A stretch of DNA of 37,299 bases from Gemmatimonadota bacterium (GTDB lineage Bacteria; Latescibacterota; UBA2968). Below the pieces are notes generated by a model. That model had not been told where the DNA came from, ran no database searches, and saw only the letters and a list, made by a program, of their open reading frames with translations. Position 1 is the first letter of the stretch. Every line of letters starts with the position of its first letter. The stretch lies in the NCBI GenBank assembly GCA_026705765.1, contig JAPPAB010000112.1:1-37299 (forward strand), in the 5' to 3' direction. This document shows, piece by piece, positions 23,098 to 31,304 of the stretch. The position numbers and the translations under genes are program-made.

Positions 23098-24273
23098 ATG
23101 GATGAAATACGCATTGGCATTGCCGGGTTGGGCCGTCGTTCCCAGCACTGGATCCGTACCTTGCTAAAGATACCGGGCTACCGCATTACGGCACTCTGCG
23201 ACTGGATTGAACCGCTGCACGAGCGGGCGCTATCTCTGATCGATTACCGGAACGATGTCGTGGTGTTCAGCGACTACGAGGATTTTCTGGCCTATGAGGG
23301 TATGGACGCGGTCGGTCTGGTCGTCCGCAGGAAGGATCAGGGGGCGATGGCGGCGCAGGCTCTGGAGGCGGGAAAGCATGTGAATATGGAGGTGCCCGCT
23401 GCACATACAATGGAGGACTGCTGGCGGATTGTGACTGCGGCGGAGCGCACGGGGCGGGTTTATCAGCTTGCTGAACAGACGCGTTATTGGGGGTTTGTCG
23501 ATGCCTGGCGGGACATGGTAGCAGAGGGACGATTGGGACAGGTTACCTATTGCGAGGGGCAGTATATTGGCTATTACGGCACGCGCCAGTTTTTTCAGGA
23601 TTATAAGACAGGCGAGCAGTACAGCGTGGAAGAGCTTTCGGCGCACCCGGATGCAGAGCCTACGTGGCTGCATGTGATGCCGCCGATTCACTATCTTCCG
23701 CACGAGTTGAGTCCGATGCTGAAAGTTCTGGATGATCGGGTCGTCGAGGTAACGGCGATGAGTACCGGGTCGCCCAGCTATTCGCATCCAGAGATCGATC
23801 AACCAGATATTCAGGTCGCATTGATGAAGACGGAGAAGGACAGGCTGTTGCGGATGGCGACCGGATTTACACAGAAAATTCCGAGCCGCAGAGGACATCA
23901 CTGGTATCAGATCATCGGGACGAGAGGGTGCGTGGAGTGGAAGCGATCGGAAGAGGGACGTCCCCTGATGTGGCTGGCGGATTCCCAGATGCACGATCTG
24001 GCTGAAGTAGATTGGAAGTTCGAGCGTACGGATGCGCCTTTAGAAGCGCAAGGCAGCGGTCACGGGGATGCAGACTATTACGTCCACACCGCTTTTTGGA
24101 ATGCCGTTGTTGGAAATAAACCTCTGGAATTCGATGTTTACAGGGCAATGGAGACGGCGGCACCTGCGGTTCTGGCTGCGGAGTCCATTGCCCGGGGAAC
24201 CGAGTTGATGAAAGTTCCCGTTTTTCGTCCGAATGAGATGCGATCTTCCGGGCAGATGCCAGAAGGAGTCTGA
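23098..24273 (+). CDS. Gfo/Idh/MocA family NAD(P)-dependent oxidoreductase
   Basis: 391 residues. The Rossmann motif IGIAGLGRRSQHW starts at residue 6, the EKP motif is replaced by MEVPAAHT, and the C-terminal half has the sugar-binding alpha/beta fold (WLHVMPPIHYLPHELSP). The Lys of EKP, usually catalytic, is Val here, which suggests an altered reaction. Members oxidise or epimerise sugars, inositols or sugar acids. The start ATG 23098 follows GAGGGTGAGAG. The next gene starts two bases after its stop. Confidence 0.92.
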   Translation: MDEIRIGIAGLGRRSQHWIRTLLKIPGYRITALCDWIEPLHERALSLIDYRNDVVVFSDYEDFLAYEGMDAVGLVVRRKDQGAMAAQALEAGKHVNMEVPAAHTMEDCWRIVTAAERTGRVYQLAEQTRYWGFVDAWRDMVAEGRLGQVTYCEGQYIGYYGTRQFFQDYKTGEQYSVEELSAHPDAEPTWLHVMPPIHYLPHELSPMLKVLDDRVVEVTAMSTGSPSYSHPEIDQPDIQVALMKTEKDRLLRMATGFTQKIPSRRGHHWYQIIGTRGCVEWKRSEEGRPLMWLADSQMHDLAEVDWKFERTDAPLEAQGSGHGDADYYVHTAFWNAVVGNKPLEFDVYRAMETAAPAVLAAESIARGTELMKVPVFRPNEMRSSGQMPEGV

Positions 24274-24275
24274 GC

Positions 24276-25982
24276 ATGCGTGTCGGCATCTTATCTGACG
24301 GACCAGATCTTTCGTCTTACCTCGCAGAGATGTTCAATACGTGGGGATTGGTCCTGTACGAGATGGTGGGACCGGATCGGATTTCGAAATTGGATCCCGA
24401 AGATATGCCAGTGGTGGTTTGCCCTGCGTCTCAAGGTAGTCATCCTCTGGTTGATTACGCGCGCCGGGGTGGAACGGTGATTTGCTTTCTTCCCGAAGGT
24501 CCTCTGGCCGAGGCAGCCGGGCTTGTGTATGAGGGGGAAAAGGAAACGCCACTGCGGCTGCGCGTTACCGCGTACCCGGCTGCGGGCATGGCGGGAGAGC
24601 GATTTCCAATTGTGGGTCGTGCGAAGAATTACAGCCCTGCACCTGAGGTTCAGGTGTTGGGCTATTTTTCATATACAGACCGCTATAAAGGAGAAAGTGT
24701 CGGGATTACAGAAACTGTGGTCGGGCGAGGGAGGATCGTGGCGTTCGCGTTTGATCTGGCTCTTTGTGTCCTGTTGCTGCGGCAGGGCGATCCGAACCGC
24801 GCCGAGGTGATTCCCGAGGGTACCGGATGCGCTCGTCCGTCCAGCATGGCGATCGATATCGGGCCTCTGGACTCTGGCTGGGTCCCCTTTGCCGATCTGC
24901 TTTCCAGACTACTTGTAGATACGGTGCGGCGCTATCTGCCGGGTCCTGTGCCGCTCCTGTCGCATCTGCCGGGGACAGCACCCGGCATCCTCCTTTATTC
25001 CGGTGATGAAGATAATGCGGATGTGGCGAGCAATAATGCGGAATTCGAGTGTGTGGCAGCCGCAGGCGGGCGCATGAATCTCTACATTATTCCGAACCGG
25101 ACCCAATCTGCGGTGCCGGACGTGGAGAGGTACCGCGTTCAGCACGATGTGGGACCGCATCCGAATCTCCGACCGCTGGACGGGTGCTCTATATCAGAAC
25201 GTCTAACAGAGTTCGAGCGACAGATCCGGATGTTTCAGGATCGGTTTGATACGCCCGCGCGGTCCCTGCGGAATCACTGCACAGCATGGGCCGGATATCT
25301 GGAACCGGTTGAGGTCATGGAGAAAATGGGCGTGGGTATGGATGGGAATTATTTTTCCGGGACCTATGGATACAGCCGTGAAGATGCACCGTATGCTGCG
25401 TTTGGAGGCGCTATGCCGATGCGTTTCTGCTGGCCAGATGGCCGGGTGCTCAATGTCTTCCAGCAGCATACGCAGCTTGCAGACGATATTATGTTCGGGA
25501 CAGCAGATTATTCCTACCGGCTATCTCCGCAGGTTTTTGCCGCTATGCTGGACCGGATTTTCGCGGATATCGAGACCCGCTTTCACACGCCCTATGGCGT
25601 GTGCATCCACCCCGGCAACTGGGTGAGGTTTTCGCGGCCGCAAGGACGGGAATTGCTTCGCCAGGCGAACGAGAGGCGATTCCCTATCTGGTCTTTCGAC
25701 CAGTGGCTGGCGTTTTGGGAGGTGCGCGATACGTGGCGGTTCAACGGGATGGCCCGGCAGGGATGCAGATTGCAATTTGCGATTGAGGGAGAAAGATCAC
25801 ACGACGCGCTCTGTCTTGCGATTCCAATGAGAGACTTGGAGACATCTCTTGTCGAAATCAAACTGGACGGGGTGCGTGCAGAGTGGCAGACGGTCCGCCG
25901 ATACGGGGAAGACCTCGCGCTTGTGCCTGTACCGGTTGGGGCAAGGGCTATATCGGTTAGTGTTATGTATGGAAGCGTATGA
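24276..25982 (+). CDS. Two-domain protein: amidotransferase-like N-terminus and polysaccharide deacetylase-like C-terminus
   Basis: 568 residues. Residues 1-85 form a ThuA/GATase-like flavodoxin fold (YARRGGTVICFLPEGP) without an obvious catalytic Cys. Residues about 235-500 look like a NodB-type deacetylase: GDEDNAD (Asp244-Glu-Asp) as the metal motif, His290 and His295 in QHDVGPHPN, NHC (His334) and IHPGNW (His445). The combination of a lyase, an acetyltransferase and this deacetylase-like protein in one operon suggests handling of N-acetylated or O-acetylated sugars. I could not match it to a named family, and the deacetylase assignment is by motif only. Start ATG 24276 with GAAGGAG upstream. 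Confidence 0.7.
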   Translation: MRVGILSDGPDLSSYLAEMFNTWGLVLYEMVGPDRISKLDPEDMPVVVCPASQGSHPLVDYARRGGTVICFLPEGPLAEAAGLVYEGEKETPLRLRVTAYPAAGMAGERFPIVGRAKNYSPAPEVQVLGYFSYTDRYKGESVGITETVVGRGRIVAFAFDLALCVLLLRQGDPNRAEVIPEGTGCARPSSMAIDIGPLDSGWVPFADLLSRLLVDTVRRYLPGPVPLLSHLPGTAPGILLYSGDEDNADVASNNAEFECVAAAGGRMNLYIIPNRTQSAVPDVERYRVQHDVGPHPNLRPLDGCSISERLTEFERQIRMFQDRFDTPARSLRNHCTAWAGYLEPVEVMEKMGVGMDGNYFSGTYGYSREDAPYAAFGGAMPMRFCWPDGRVLNVFQQHTQLADDIMFGTADYSYRLSPQVFAAMLDRIFADIETRFHTPYGVCIHPGNWVRFSRPQGRELLRQANERRFPIWSFDQWLAFWEVRDTWRFNGMARQGCRLQFAIEGERSHDALCLAIPMRDLETSLVEIKLDGVRAEWQTVRRYGEDLALVPVPVGARAISVSVMYGSV

Positions 25983-26009
25983 AGTCCTGTTACTGAAGGA
26001 GGAAATCAC

Positions 26010-27305
26010 ATGCGTTTTGGAATTGGCCGCAGGGATATTACCCCGCCGCTTTACACGCACATGCACGGGTACGCAGCAAGGCGAGATACGAACGATGGGG
26101 TGAACGATCCCCTGACATTTACAGCGATTGTGATGGAGGAGGGAGGCCGGCGCGCACTATTGGGTGCTGCGGACATTTGCACATTTCCGAATGACGGGAG
26201 CGTGCTTGACTTTCTGAAGCAAGTTGGGAAAGCGATTGGATGTCCGGCGGCCAACGTGATGCTCAATGCCTCGCACACCCATGGAGGACCGAGGATACCG
26301 GGTTCTTCTCGGTATTGGAGAGACTTTCCTTCGCGAACAGTAGAGGATTACAGAGATCAGCTCTACGCGCAGGTACTGGAGGCCGCCCGCGAGGCTGCGG
26401 ATAATCTGATGGAAGGGAGCCTCTGGTATGGGGAGGGGAAGACGCGGCTGCCGATGAATCGGCGTCCGGAGCGGGATGGCCGGGTTGTGAATGCGCCGAA
26501 TCCGGACGGACCGGTGGACGATCGGATGCAGCTTCTGCTTTTCAGAAAGGCCACGGGAGAAGCGGCGGCGGTCGGGGTCAAGGTATCCTGCCATCCAGTT
26601 GCCACAGGTGCGCAACATTTGATCACAGCAGATTGGCCGGGGGCATGGCGTGCGGCGTTTTCCAATGTGTTTGGTCCTGATGTGATCCCGTTTTTCCTGC
26701 AAGGGGCGGGTGCAGATGCACGCCCTCGACATGTGGCCGAAGGAGACCACTGGCGGGCGATGAAGCACGCCGAACTCGCTAAGATTGGCGATGAACTGCT
26801 GGCTGAGACCCTGGCGATCCTCACAGGAATGAATCTCCGTCCGATAGATAATCTGACGCTGCAAGGGAAGATTAACGTTGTGCAGGCTCCATGTGAGAAG
26901 CAATATACTACTCGCGAACAACTCGAATCTTTGAAGGGTGAAGGCGGACTTCTGCAGCAGTATGCGAAAGCGGGTCTGGAGCGTCTGGATATGGGAGAAG
27001 AGATTCCTGATCAGGTGGCGTTTCAGGTTCAGACGCTGTGGTTGAACCGGGATCTGGCTTTGATCGGTCTGGATGTAGAGCCGCTTTGTGGCCTGGCGAG
27101 GACAGTTGAGGAGATAGTTGCGCCAGCGCAGGCGGTTCTTCTGGGATATACGAATGGCTGTGTTGGTTATACCCCTGATACAGAGGAGATGAAGCGCGGG
27201 GGGTACGAGACCGGTAGCTATCTGCCCAAGTTATGGTCCGGGCCATTGAAGCCGGGTCTTGAAGATCTGTTTGCGAGTGCTGTTGTTCTCCATGCGGGAA
27301 ATTAG
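26010..27305 (+). CDS. Neutral/alkaline ceramidase-like hydrolase (non-lysosomal ceramidase N-terminal family)
   Basis: 431 residues. GRRDITPPLYTHMHGY at the start, ASHTHGGP (His89, His91), SCHPVATG (His195) and GAGADARPR (232-240) follow the layout of the ceramidase N-terminal domain, in which the Ser nucleophile sits in GDVSPN. Here that loop reads GAGADARP, so the Ser is missing and the hydrolytic mechanism may differ. It lacks a signal peptide and the C-terminal domain of true ceramidases. It may act on an amide or ester in the sugar substrate. Start ATG 26010 with AAGGAGG upstream. Confidence 0.75.
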   Translation: MRFGIGRRDITPPLYTHMHGYAARRDTNDGVNDPLTFTAIVMEEGGRRALLGAADICTFPNDGSVLDFLKQVGKAIGCPAANVMLNASHTHGGPRIPGSSRYWRDFPSRTVEDYRDQLYAQVLEAAREAADNLMEGSLWYGEGKTRLPMNRRPERDGRVVNAPNPDGPVDDRMQLLLFRKATGEAAAVGVKVSCHPVATGAQHLITADWPGAWRAAFSNVFGPDVIPFFLQGAGADARPRHVAEGDHWRAMKHAELAKIGDELLAETLAILTGMNLRPIDNLTLQGKINVVQAPCEKQYTTREQLESLKGEGGLLQQYAKAGLERLDMGEEIPDQVAFQVQTLWLNRDLALIGLDVEPLCGLARTVEEIVAPAQAVLLGYTNGCVGYTPDTEEMKRGGYETGSYLPKLWSGPLKPGLEDLFASAVVLHAGN

Positions 27306-27334
27306 AAATCTGTGTCAGATAGGAGAAATGACCG

Positions 27335-28501
27335 ATGAAGATCACTGAGGTGGAACCCATCCTGCTCACGGTTGATATGCCGGAAGAGCATCCTTTGCGA
27401 TGGTCGGGAGGAGAAACAGACAGCGTAAACTGCGCGCTGGTGCGGGTGCATACCGACGAAGGCGTCACCGGTCTGGGAGATTGCTACGGGTCCGGGTTTG
27501 TCGCGGGTGAGGCCACGGCTGAATTATTTCGTCTGTTCGGGCAGTTTCTCCAGGGCAAAGATCCGAGAGATGTGGCCGGGTGTTACGAGATGATGTACCG
27601 CCGCATTCTGTACTGGGGTCGGTCCGGGTTGGCGGTGGCAGCGGCCAGTGCGGTCGAGAACGCCCTGTGGGATATTGCGGGGAAAGCGGCCAGCGTGCCG
27701 GCATATCGCCTGCTGGGAGGGTTGTGCCACGAGAAGCTGCCAATTTATGCCAGCGGGGGCCTGGAGCAGCCTCTGGAGGATCTGAAAGCAGAGATGAGGT
27801 CACACCGTGAGGCGGGGTTTCGAGCTGTGAAGATGCGGATTGGCGTGAATCGTGAACACGATCTGGAACGGGTGGCCGCGTGCAGGGAAGTGCTGGGACC
27901 TGAGGTGAAGTTGATGGCGGACGCGGTGATGGGACACAATCCGGATCCGTGGACAGCGGCGGAAGCGGTGCGGATAGCAAAGGCTTTGGAGCCTTACGAT
28001 CTATTCTGGCTGGAGGAGCCTTGTTTTGCTGCGGACTACGAGGGCTATGCCCACGTCCGCCGAAATACCTGTATTCCCATTTCGGGCGGTGAGAGTTCGT
28101 GCATGCGGTATGAGTTCAAACATTTTTTTGAGCGGCAGGCATTGGATGTGGCCCAGCCGGATGCGTGCCAGGCAGGGGGCATCTTAGAGTGTATGAAGGT
28201 GGCTGCGATGGCTGACGCCTATGGTGTAAAAGTGGCGCCCCACGCCTGGGGGACTTCGATCACGGTCGCAGCCAACCTGGCCTGGGCATTTGTCACGCCC
28301 AATACCGTGCTTGCCGAGTATCCGACCTGGCATTTCCCGCTCACAGACGCGCTATTTGTGGAAAAACCGCGGATTGAAGACGGGATGGTTTATCCTCCAA
28401 CAACGCCTGGACTGGGAGTAGAACTTCCAAAAGAACTGGAAGAAGAGTACCGGTACCGACCAGAAGCATCCAGGCTGGATATGCGGAGAGAAAGAGAATG
28501 A
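27335..28501 (+). CDS. Enolase-superfamily sugar-acid dehydratase (mandelate racemase-like)
   Basis: 388 residues. The barrel motifs are complete: VKMRIG (Lys-Met-Arg), Asp in MADAVMGH, Glu in WLEEP, Glu in SGGESS, Asp in AQPDACQ and His in APHAWG. These are the three metal ligands and the His-Asp dyad of the mandelate racemase subgroup. It probably dehydrates an aldonic or uronic acid, which fits the lyase upstream. It differs from the enolase-superfamily protein at 791-1942, which lacks the third ligand. The stop overlaps the next start as ATGA. Confidence 0.92.
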   Translation: MKITEVEPILLTVDMPEEHPLRWSGGETDSVNCALVRVHTDEGVTGLGDCYGSGFVAGEATAELFRLFGQFLQGKDPRDVAGCYEMMYRRILYWGRSGLAVAAASAVENALWDIAGKAASVPAYRLLGGLCHEKLPIYASGGLEQPLEDLKAEMRSHREAGFRAVKMRIGVNREHDLERVAACREVLGPEVKLMADAVMGHNPDPWTAAEAVRIAKALEPYDLFWLEEPCFAADYEGYAHVRRNTCIPISGGESSCMRYEFKHFFERQALDVAQPDACQAGGILECMKVAAMADAYGVKVAPHAWGTSITVAANLAWAFVTPNTVLAEYPTWHFPLTDALFVEKPRIEDGMVYPPTTPGLGVELPKELEEEYRYRPEASRLDMRRERE

Positions 28502-29052
28502 AATTCGGTACTGATGAAGGACGCCTGATCGAGCAATGGAGCGTTGATGGCGGGGAATACGTGATGCGCACAGCACGCTGGAGCGATCTGGCATCCTATG
28601 GAGCGATGCACCGCGAGCTGTATAAGGAGCAGGTGATGGCGAGTTCCAGGAACGCCGATACCCGGGTCGCAGGAGAAGAACTCGGCAGGAGACTTACGGA
28701 CATGGCCTGCGGCACAGGTGTGCTGCTGGTCGTGGATACAGATGGGCGGATCGTGGGAGAGGGAACGCTTCAGCACTCTAACGGGGACGGTTCGATTACC
28801 CTGGGGCTACTGATTCTCAAAGATTTTCGAGATAAGGGGATCGGCAGGCGGCTGATGGGTGCGTTAGAAAGCGAGGCGCGCCGACTCGGCAAACAGCGGA
28901 TTGATCTGACGGTTTGGAGTGCCAACGAGCGCGGTTACCACCTCTATACCAGCATGGGCTATCGAGAAATCGGGCGGTTTCCGGATTGGATCCGCTCGGA
29001 TATTGCGCCGGATGGGACATCAGACCTCGTGTGGATGTTGAAGGATCTGTAG
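28498..29052 (+). CDS. GNAT family N-acetyltransferase
   Basis: 184 residues. The acetyl-CoA pyrophosphate-binding motif RDKGIGRRLM is followed by the conserved ANERGYHLYTSMGYREIGRF, the usual C-terminal half of GNAT enzymes. The acceptor is unknown. Its start overlaps the dehydratase stop (ATGA), so the two are coupled. In this operon it could acetylate an amino sugar or regulate a pathway enzyme. Confidence 0.88.
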   Translation: MKFGTDEGRLIEQWSVDGGEYVMRTARWSDLASYGAMHRELYKEQVMASSRNADTRVAGEELGRRLTDMACGTGVLLVVDTDGRIVGEGTLQHSNGDGSITLGLLILKDFRDKGIGRRLMGALESEARRLGKQRIDLTVWSANERGYHLYTSMGYREIGRFPDWIRSDIAPDGTSDLVWMLKDL

Positions 29053-29096
29053 ATTTGCAGGATTAGAAAATCGTAGATAAACAAAAAGGGGAGGCA

Positions 29097-29969
29097 ATGT
29101 CTAAGAAAGGCTATCGGGTGGACTGCCACACACACCTCTGGCGCTATCCGGGCGAGTTGACCGACGAATTGGCGCGCGAGACTTTTATTATGCGCAATCA
29201 AGAGGTGGATCTGGATATTACACCCGATATGCACACGGCAGCCGTGGCAGAGGTGGACTGCGCTATCGTGTTCGGGTTGCGGGCACCGCTGACCGGTTTT
29301 TTTACTGTCAATGACACGGTTGCAGATTACGTGCGCGCTCATCCGGAAAAGCTGATCGGTTTCGCTGCGATCTGCCCGACTGAAGACAACGCGCTTGAGG
29401 AGGTTGAGCGCGCGGTCAAAGAGCTGGGGTTGCGGGGCCTGAAGATGAGTCCGATCTACGGTGGATGGGATCCATTGGATGCGAATGCGCTGGCCATTTT
29501 TGCCAGGGCAGAGGAGTATGGGTTGCCCATTATGTTCCACCAGGGAGCGACTTTTCCGCGCAGGGCACCGCTGAAGTATGCTAATCCCGTTCTGCTGGAG
29601 GAGATCGCGCTTCGATTTCCGGATCTGAAGATGATAATCGCCCATCTGGGACATCCCTGGGAGGCGGAGACGATTGTCCTGATTCGGAAGCAGCCAAACG
29701 TGTTTTCGGATATTTCGGGTCTGTTCTACCGGCCCTGGCAGTTTTACAATTCGCTGCGGCTGGCGGTGGAATACGGGGTTGTGGATAAACTGCTTTTTGG
29801 AACAGATTATCCTGTGGCTACTTTTGAGGAAACAGTGGAAGGGCTGCACCAGGTGGTCCGGCTTTCCCAGGAGATGCGGTTGCCTCCGCTTCCAGAAGAC
29901 CTGCCGGATCAGATTCTGTACCGCGATACTCTGGGTCTGCTGGGGCTTTCTGGGCCTGCGAGCCGATGA
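29097..29969 (+). CDS. Amidohydrolase 2 family (TIM-barrel metal-dependent hydrolase/decarboxylase)
   Basis: 290 residues. HTH at 11-13 (CHTHLW), Lys116 in LKMSP, His148 (MFHQG), His183 (IAHLGHPW) and Asp237 (FGTDYP) form the metal site. Relatives are decarboxylases, lactonases or uronate-type hydrolases. A lactonase or decarboxylase step after the dehydratase would fit. ATG 29097 has AAAGGGGAGG upstream. A 390-codon open frame on the other strand is a shadow. Confidence 0.9.
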   Translation: MSKKGYRVDCHTHLWRYPGELTDELARETFIMRNQEVDLDITPDMHTAAVAEVDCAIVFGLRAPLTGFFTVNDTVADYVRAHPEKLIGFAAICPTEDNALEEVERAVKELGLRGLKMSPIYGGWDPLDANALAIFARAEEYGLPIMFHQGATFPRRAPLKYANPVLLEEIALRFPDLKMIIAHLGHPWEAETIVLIRKQPNVFSDISGLFYRPWQFYNSLRLAVEYGVVDKLLFGTDYPVATFEETVEGLHQVVRLSQEMRLPPLPEDLPDQILYRDTLGLLGLSGPASR

Positions 29970-30000
29970 TCGCGTTTCAGCATATTGAAAGGAGATGTTG

Positions 30001-31284
30001 ATGGGAAAGCTGGCATTGACGGGTGGTCCTAAGGCGGTAAGGCTCGACAGAAGGAAATTCGCGGTTCCCCCTGTGAGTGAGGAGGCGATTGCAGCGGTGG
30101 TGGAACTGATGCGTAAGGGCGAGACTTCCATTTCACCATCGGTTGCCGAGTTCGAGCGCGAGTTCGCCGATTACGTCGGTTGTGAATACGGGCTGGCGCT
30201 TACCAGCGGTACGGCGGCGCTTCAAACGGCCCTGTTTGCGGTGGGGGTGGAGCCAGGCGATGAGGTTATTGTTCCTTCCTTCACATTTCTTACCACAGCG
30301 ACGACTGTGCCAGCTATGGGAGGAGTCACTGTTTTTGCCGATGTAGATCGCGATACGATGACTTTGGACCCCACCGACATTGAGCGGAAGATTACAGAAC
30401 GGACCCGTGCGATTGTCGTTTGCCACGTCTGGGGTAATCCTGCGGATATGGAATCGATTTTGAAACTGGCACGCCCGCGGGGGATCGCCGTGATTGAGGA
30501 CTGTTCGCACGCCCACGGGGCGACCTGGCAGGGAGAGAAAGTCGGTTCTGTAGGCGATGTCGGTTGTTTCAGTTGCCAGGGTTCCAAGCTGGTTGCGGCG
30601 GGGGAGGGCGGTGTGCTCACGACAAACGACCGCGACCTGTACGAGCGGGCTATCGTGCTGAGCCGTCCGGAAAAGCGCGCCGAAATTCGAGAGGATTCCT
30701 GGATAAAACGCTTTGCCTTCACGGGGTTGGGTTTCAAATACCGTCCCCACCCACTGGGCATTGCAATCGCCCGCGAGCAACTTCATCACCTGGATGAGAT
30801 GAACGAAATCCGAGACCGCAATGGTGCCGTCCTGGACGCCGGGCTGGCAGATGTGGCAGATGTGGTGCCTCAGCGAGTGCTTCCGGGTTGCCGGCGCGTT
30901 TACAATAGCCATTGTATGCGGTATGATCCGGATAGGCTCGGAGGTGTTTCGGTCGAGACTTTCCTGCAGGCGCTCTCAGCAGAAGGTGTGAGTATCGGCC
31001 GTATGAGATACGGACATTTGCACGGGAATCCGATTTTTACAGAGGGATTTCCCTATGGTACGAAGGGTGCGACATTGAGCGCACAGGGACATGATGCGTC
31101 GGATTTTTCAAATGGTCCGCTTCCGGTGACAGAACATCTCAGAGAGTATGCTTTTCGCGCGGCTCCCCGGCTCGAAACAGAATGTCGAGAACTGATCAAC
31201 CAGTATCTGGATGCCTACCACAAGGTGGCATCGGCCGTTGATGAACTCCTGACGTACGAGAAAGAGCACAGATCAGAGGCTTAG
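30001..31284 (+). CDS. DegT/DnrJ/EryC1 family PLP aminotransferase
   Basis: 427 residues. TSGTAALQTAL (about 68-78), EDCSHAHGA (Asp167) and SCQGSKLVAAGEGG with Schiff-base Lys196 are the family hallmarks. These enzymes aminate keto-sugars, or degrade amino sugars in reverse. ATG 30001 is chosen because AAGGAG lies six bases upstream; ATG 29995 abuts the site. The gene is followed 20 bases later by the thioredoxin-like gene. Confidence 0.93.
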   Translation: MGKLALTGGPKAVRLDRRKFAVPPVSEEAIAAVVELMRKGETSISPSVAEFEREFADYVGCEYGLALTSGTAALQTALFAVGVEPGDEVIVPSFTFLTTATTVPAMGGVTVFADVDRDTMTLDPTDIERKITERTRAIVVCHVWGNPADMESILKLARPRGIAVIEDCSHAHGATWQGEKVGSVGDVGCFSCQGSKLVAAGEGGVLTTNDRDLYERAIVLSRPEKRAEIREDSWIKRFAFTGLGFKYRPHPLGIAIAREQLHHLDEMNEIRDRNGAVLDAGLADVADVVPQRVLPGCRRVYNSHCMRYDPDRLGGVSVETFLQALSAEGVSIGRMRYGHLHGNPIFTEGFPYGTKGATLSAQGHDASDFSNGPLPVTEHLREYAFRAAPRLETECRELINQYLDAYHKVASAVDELLTYEKEHRSEA

Positions 31285-31304
31285 AAGAGACACGGAGGTG
31301 TGTT

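Noticed and set aside
23230-23994. 254-codon minus-strand frame opposite the Gfo/Idh/MocA gene
   Set aside because: Shadow of a well-supported gene; His/Arg-rich composition typical of antisense.
28959-30131. 390-codon minus-strand frame opposite the amidohydrolase
   Set aside because: The plus strand has clear amidohydrolase motifs and a strong binding site; the antisense frame is a composition effect.
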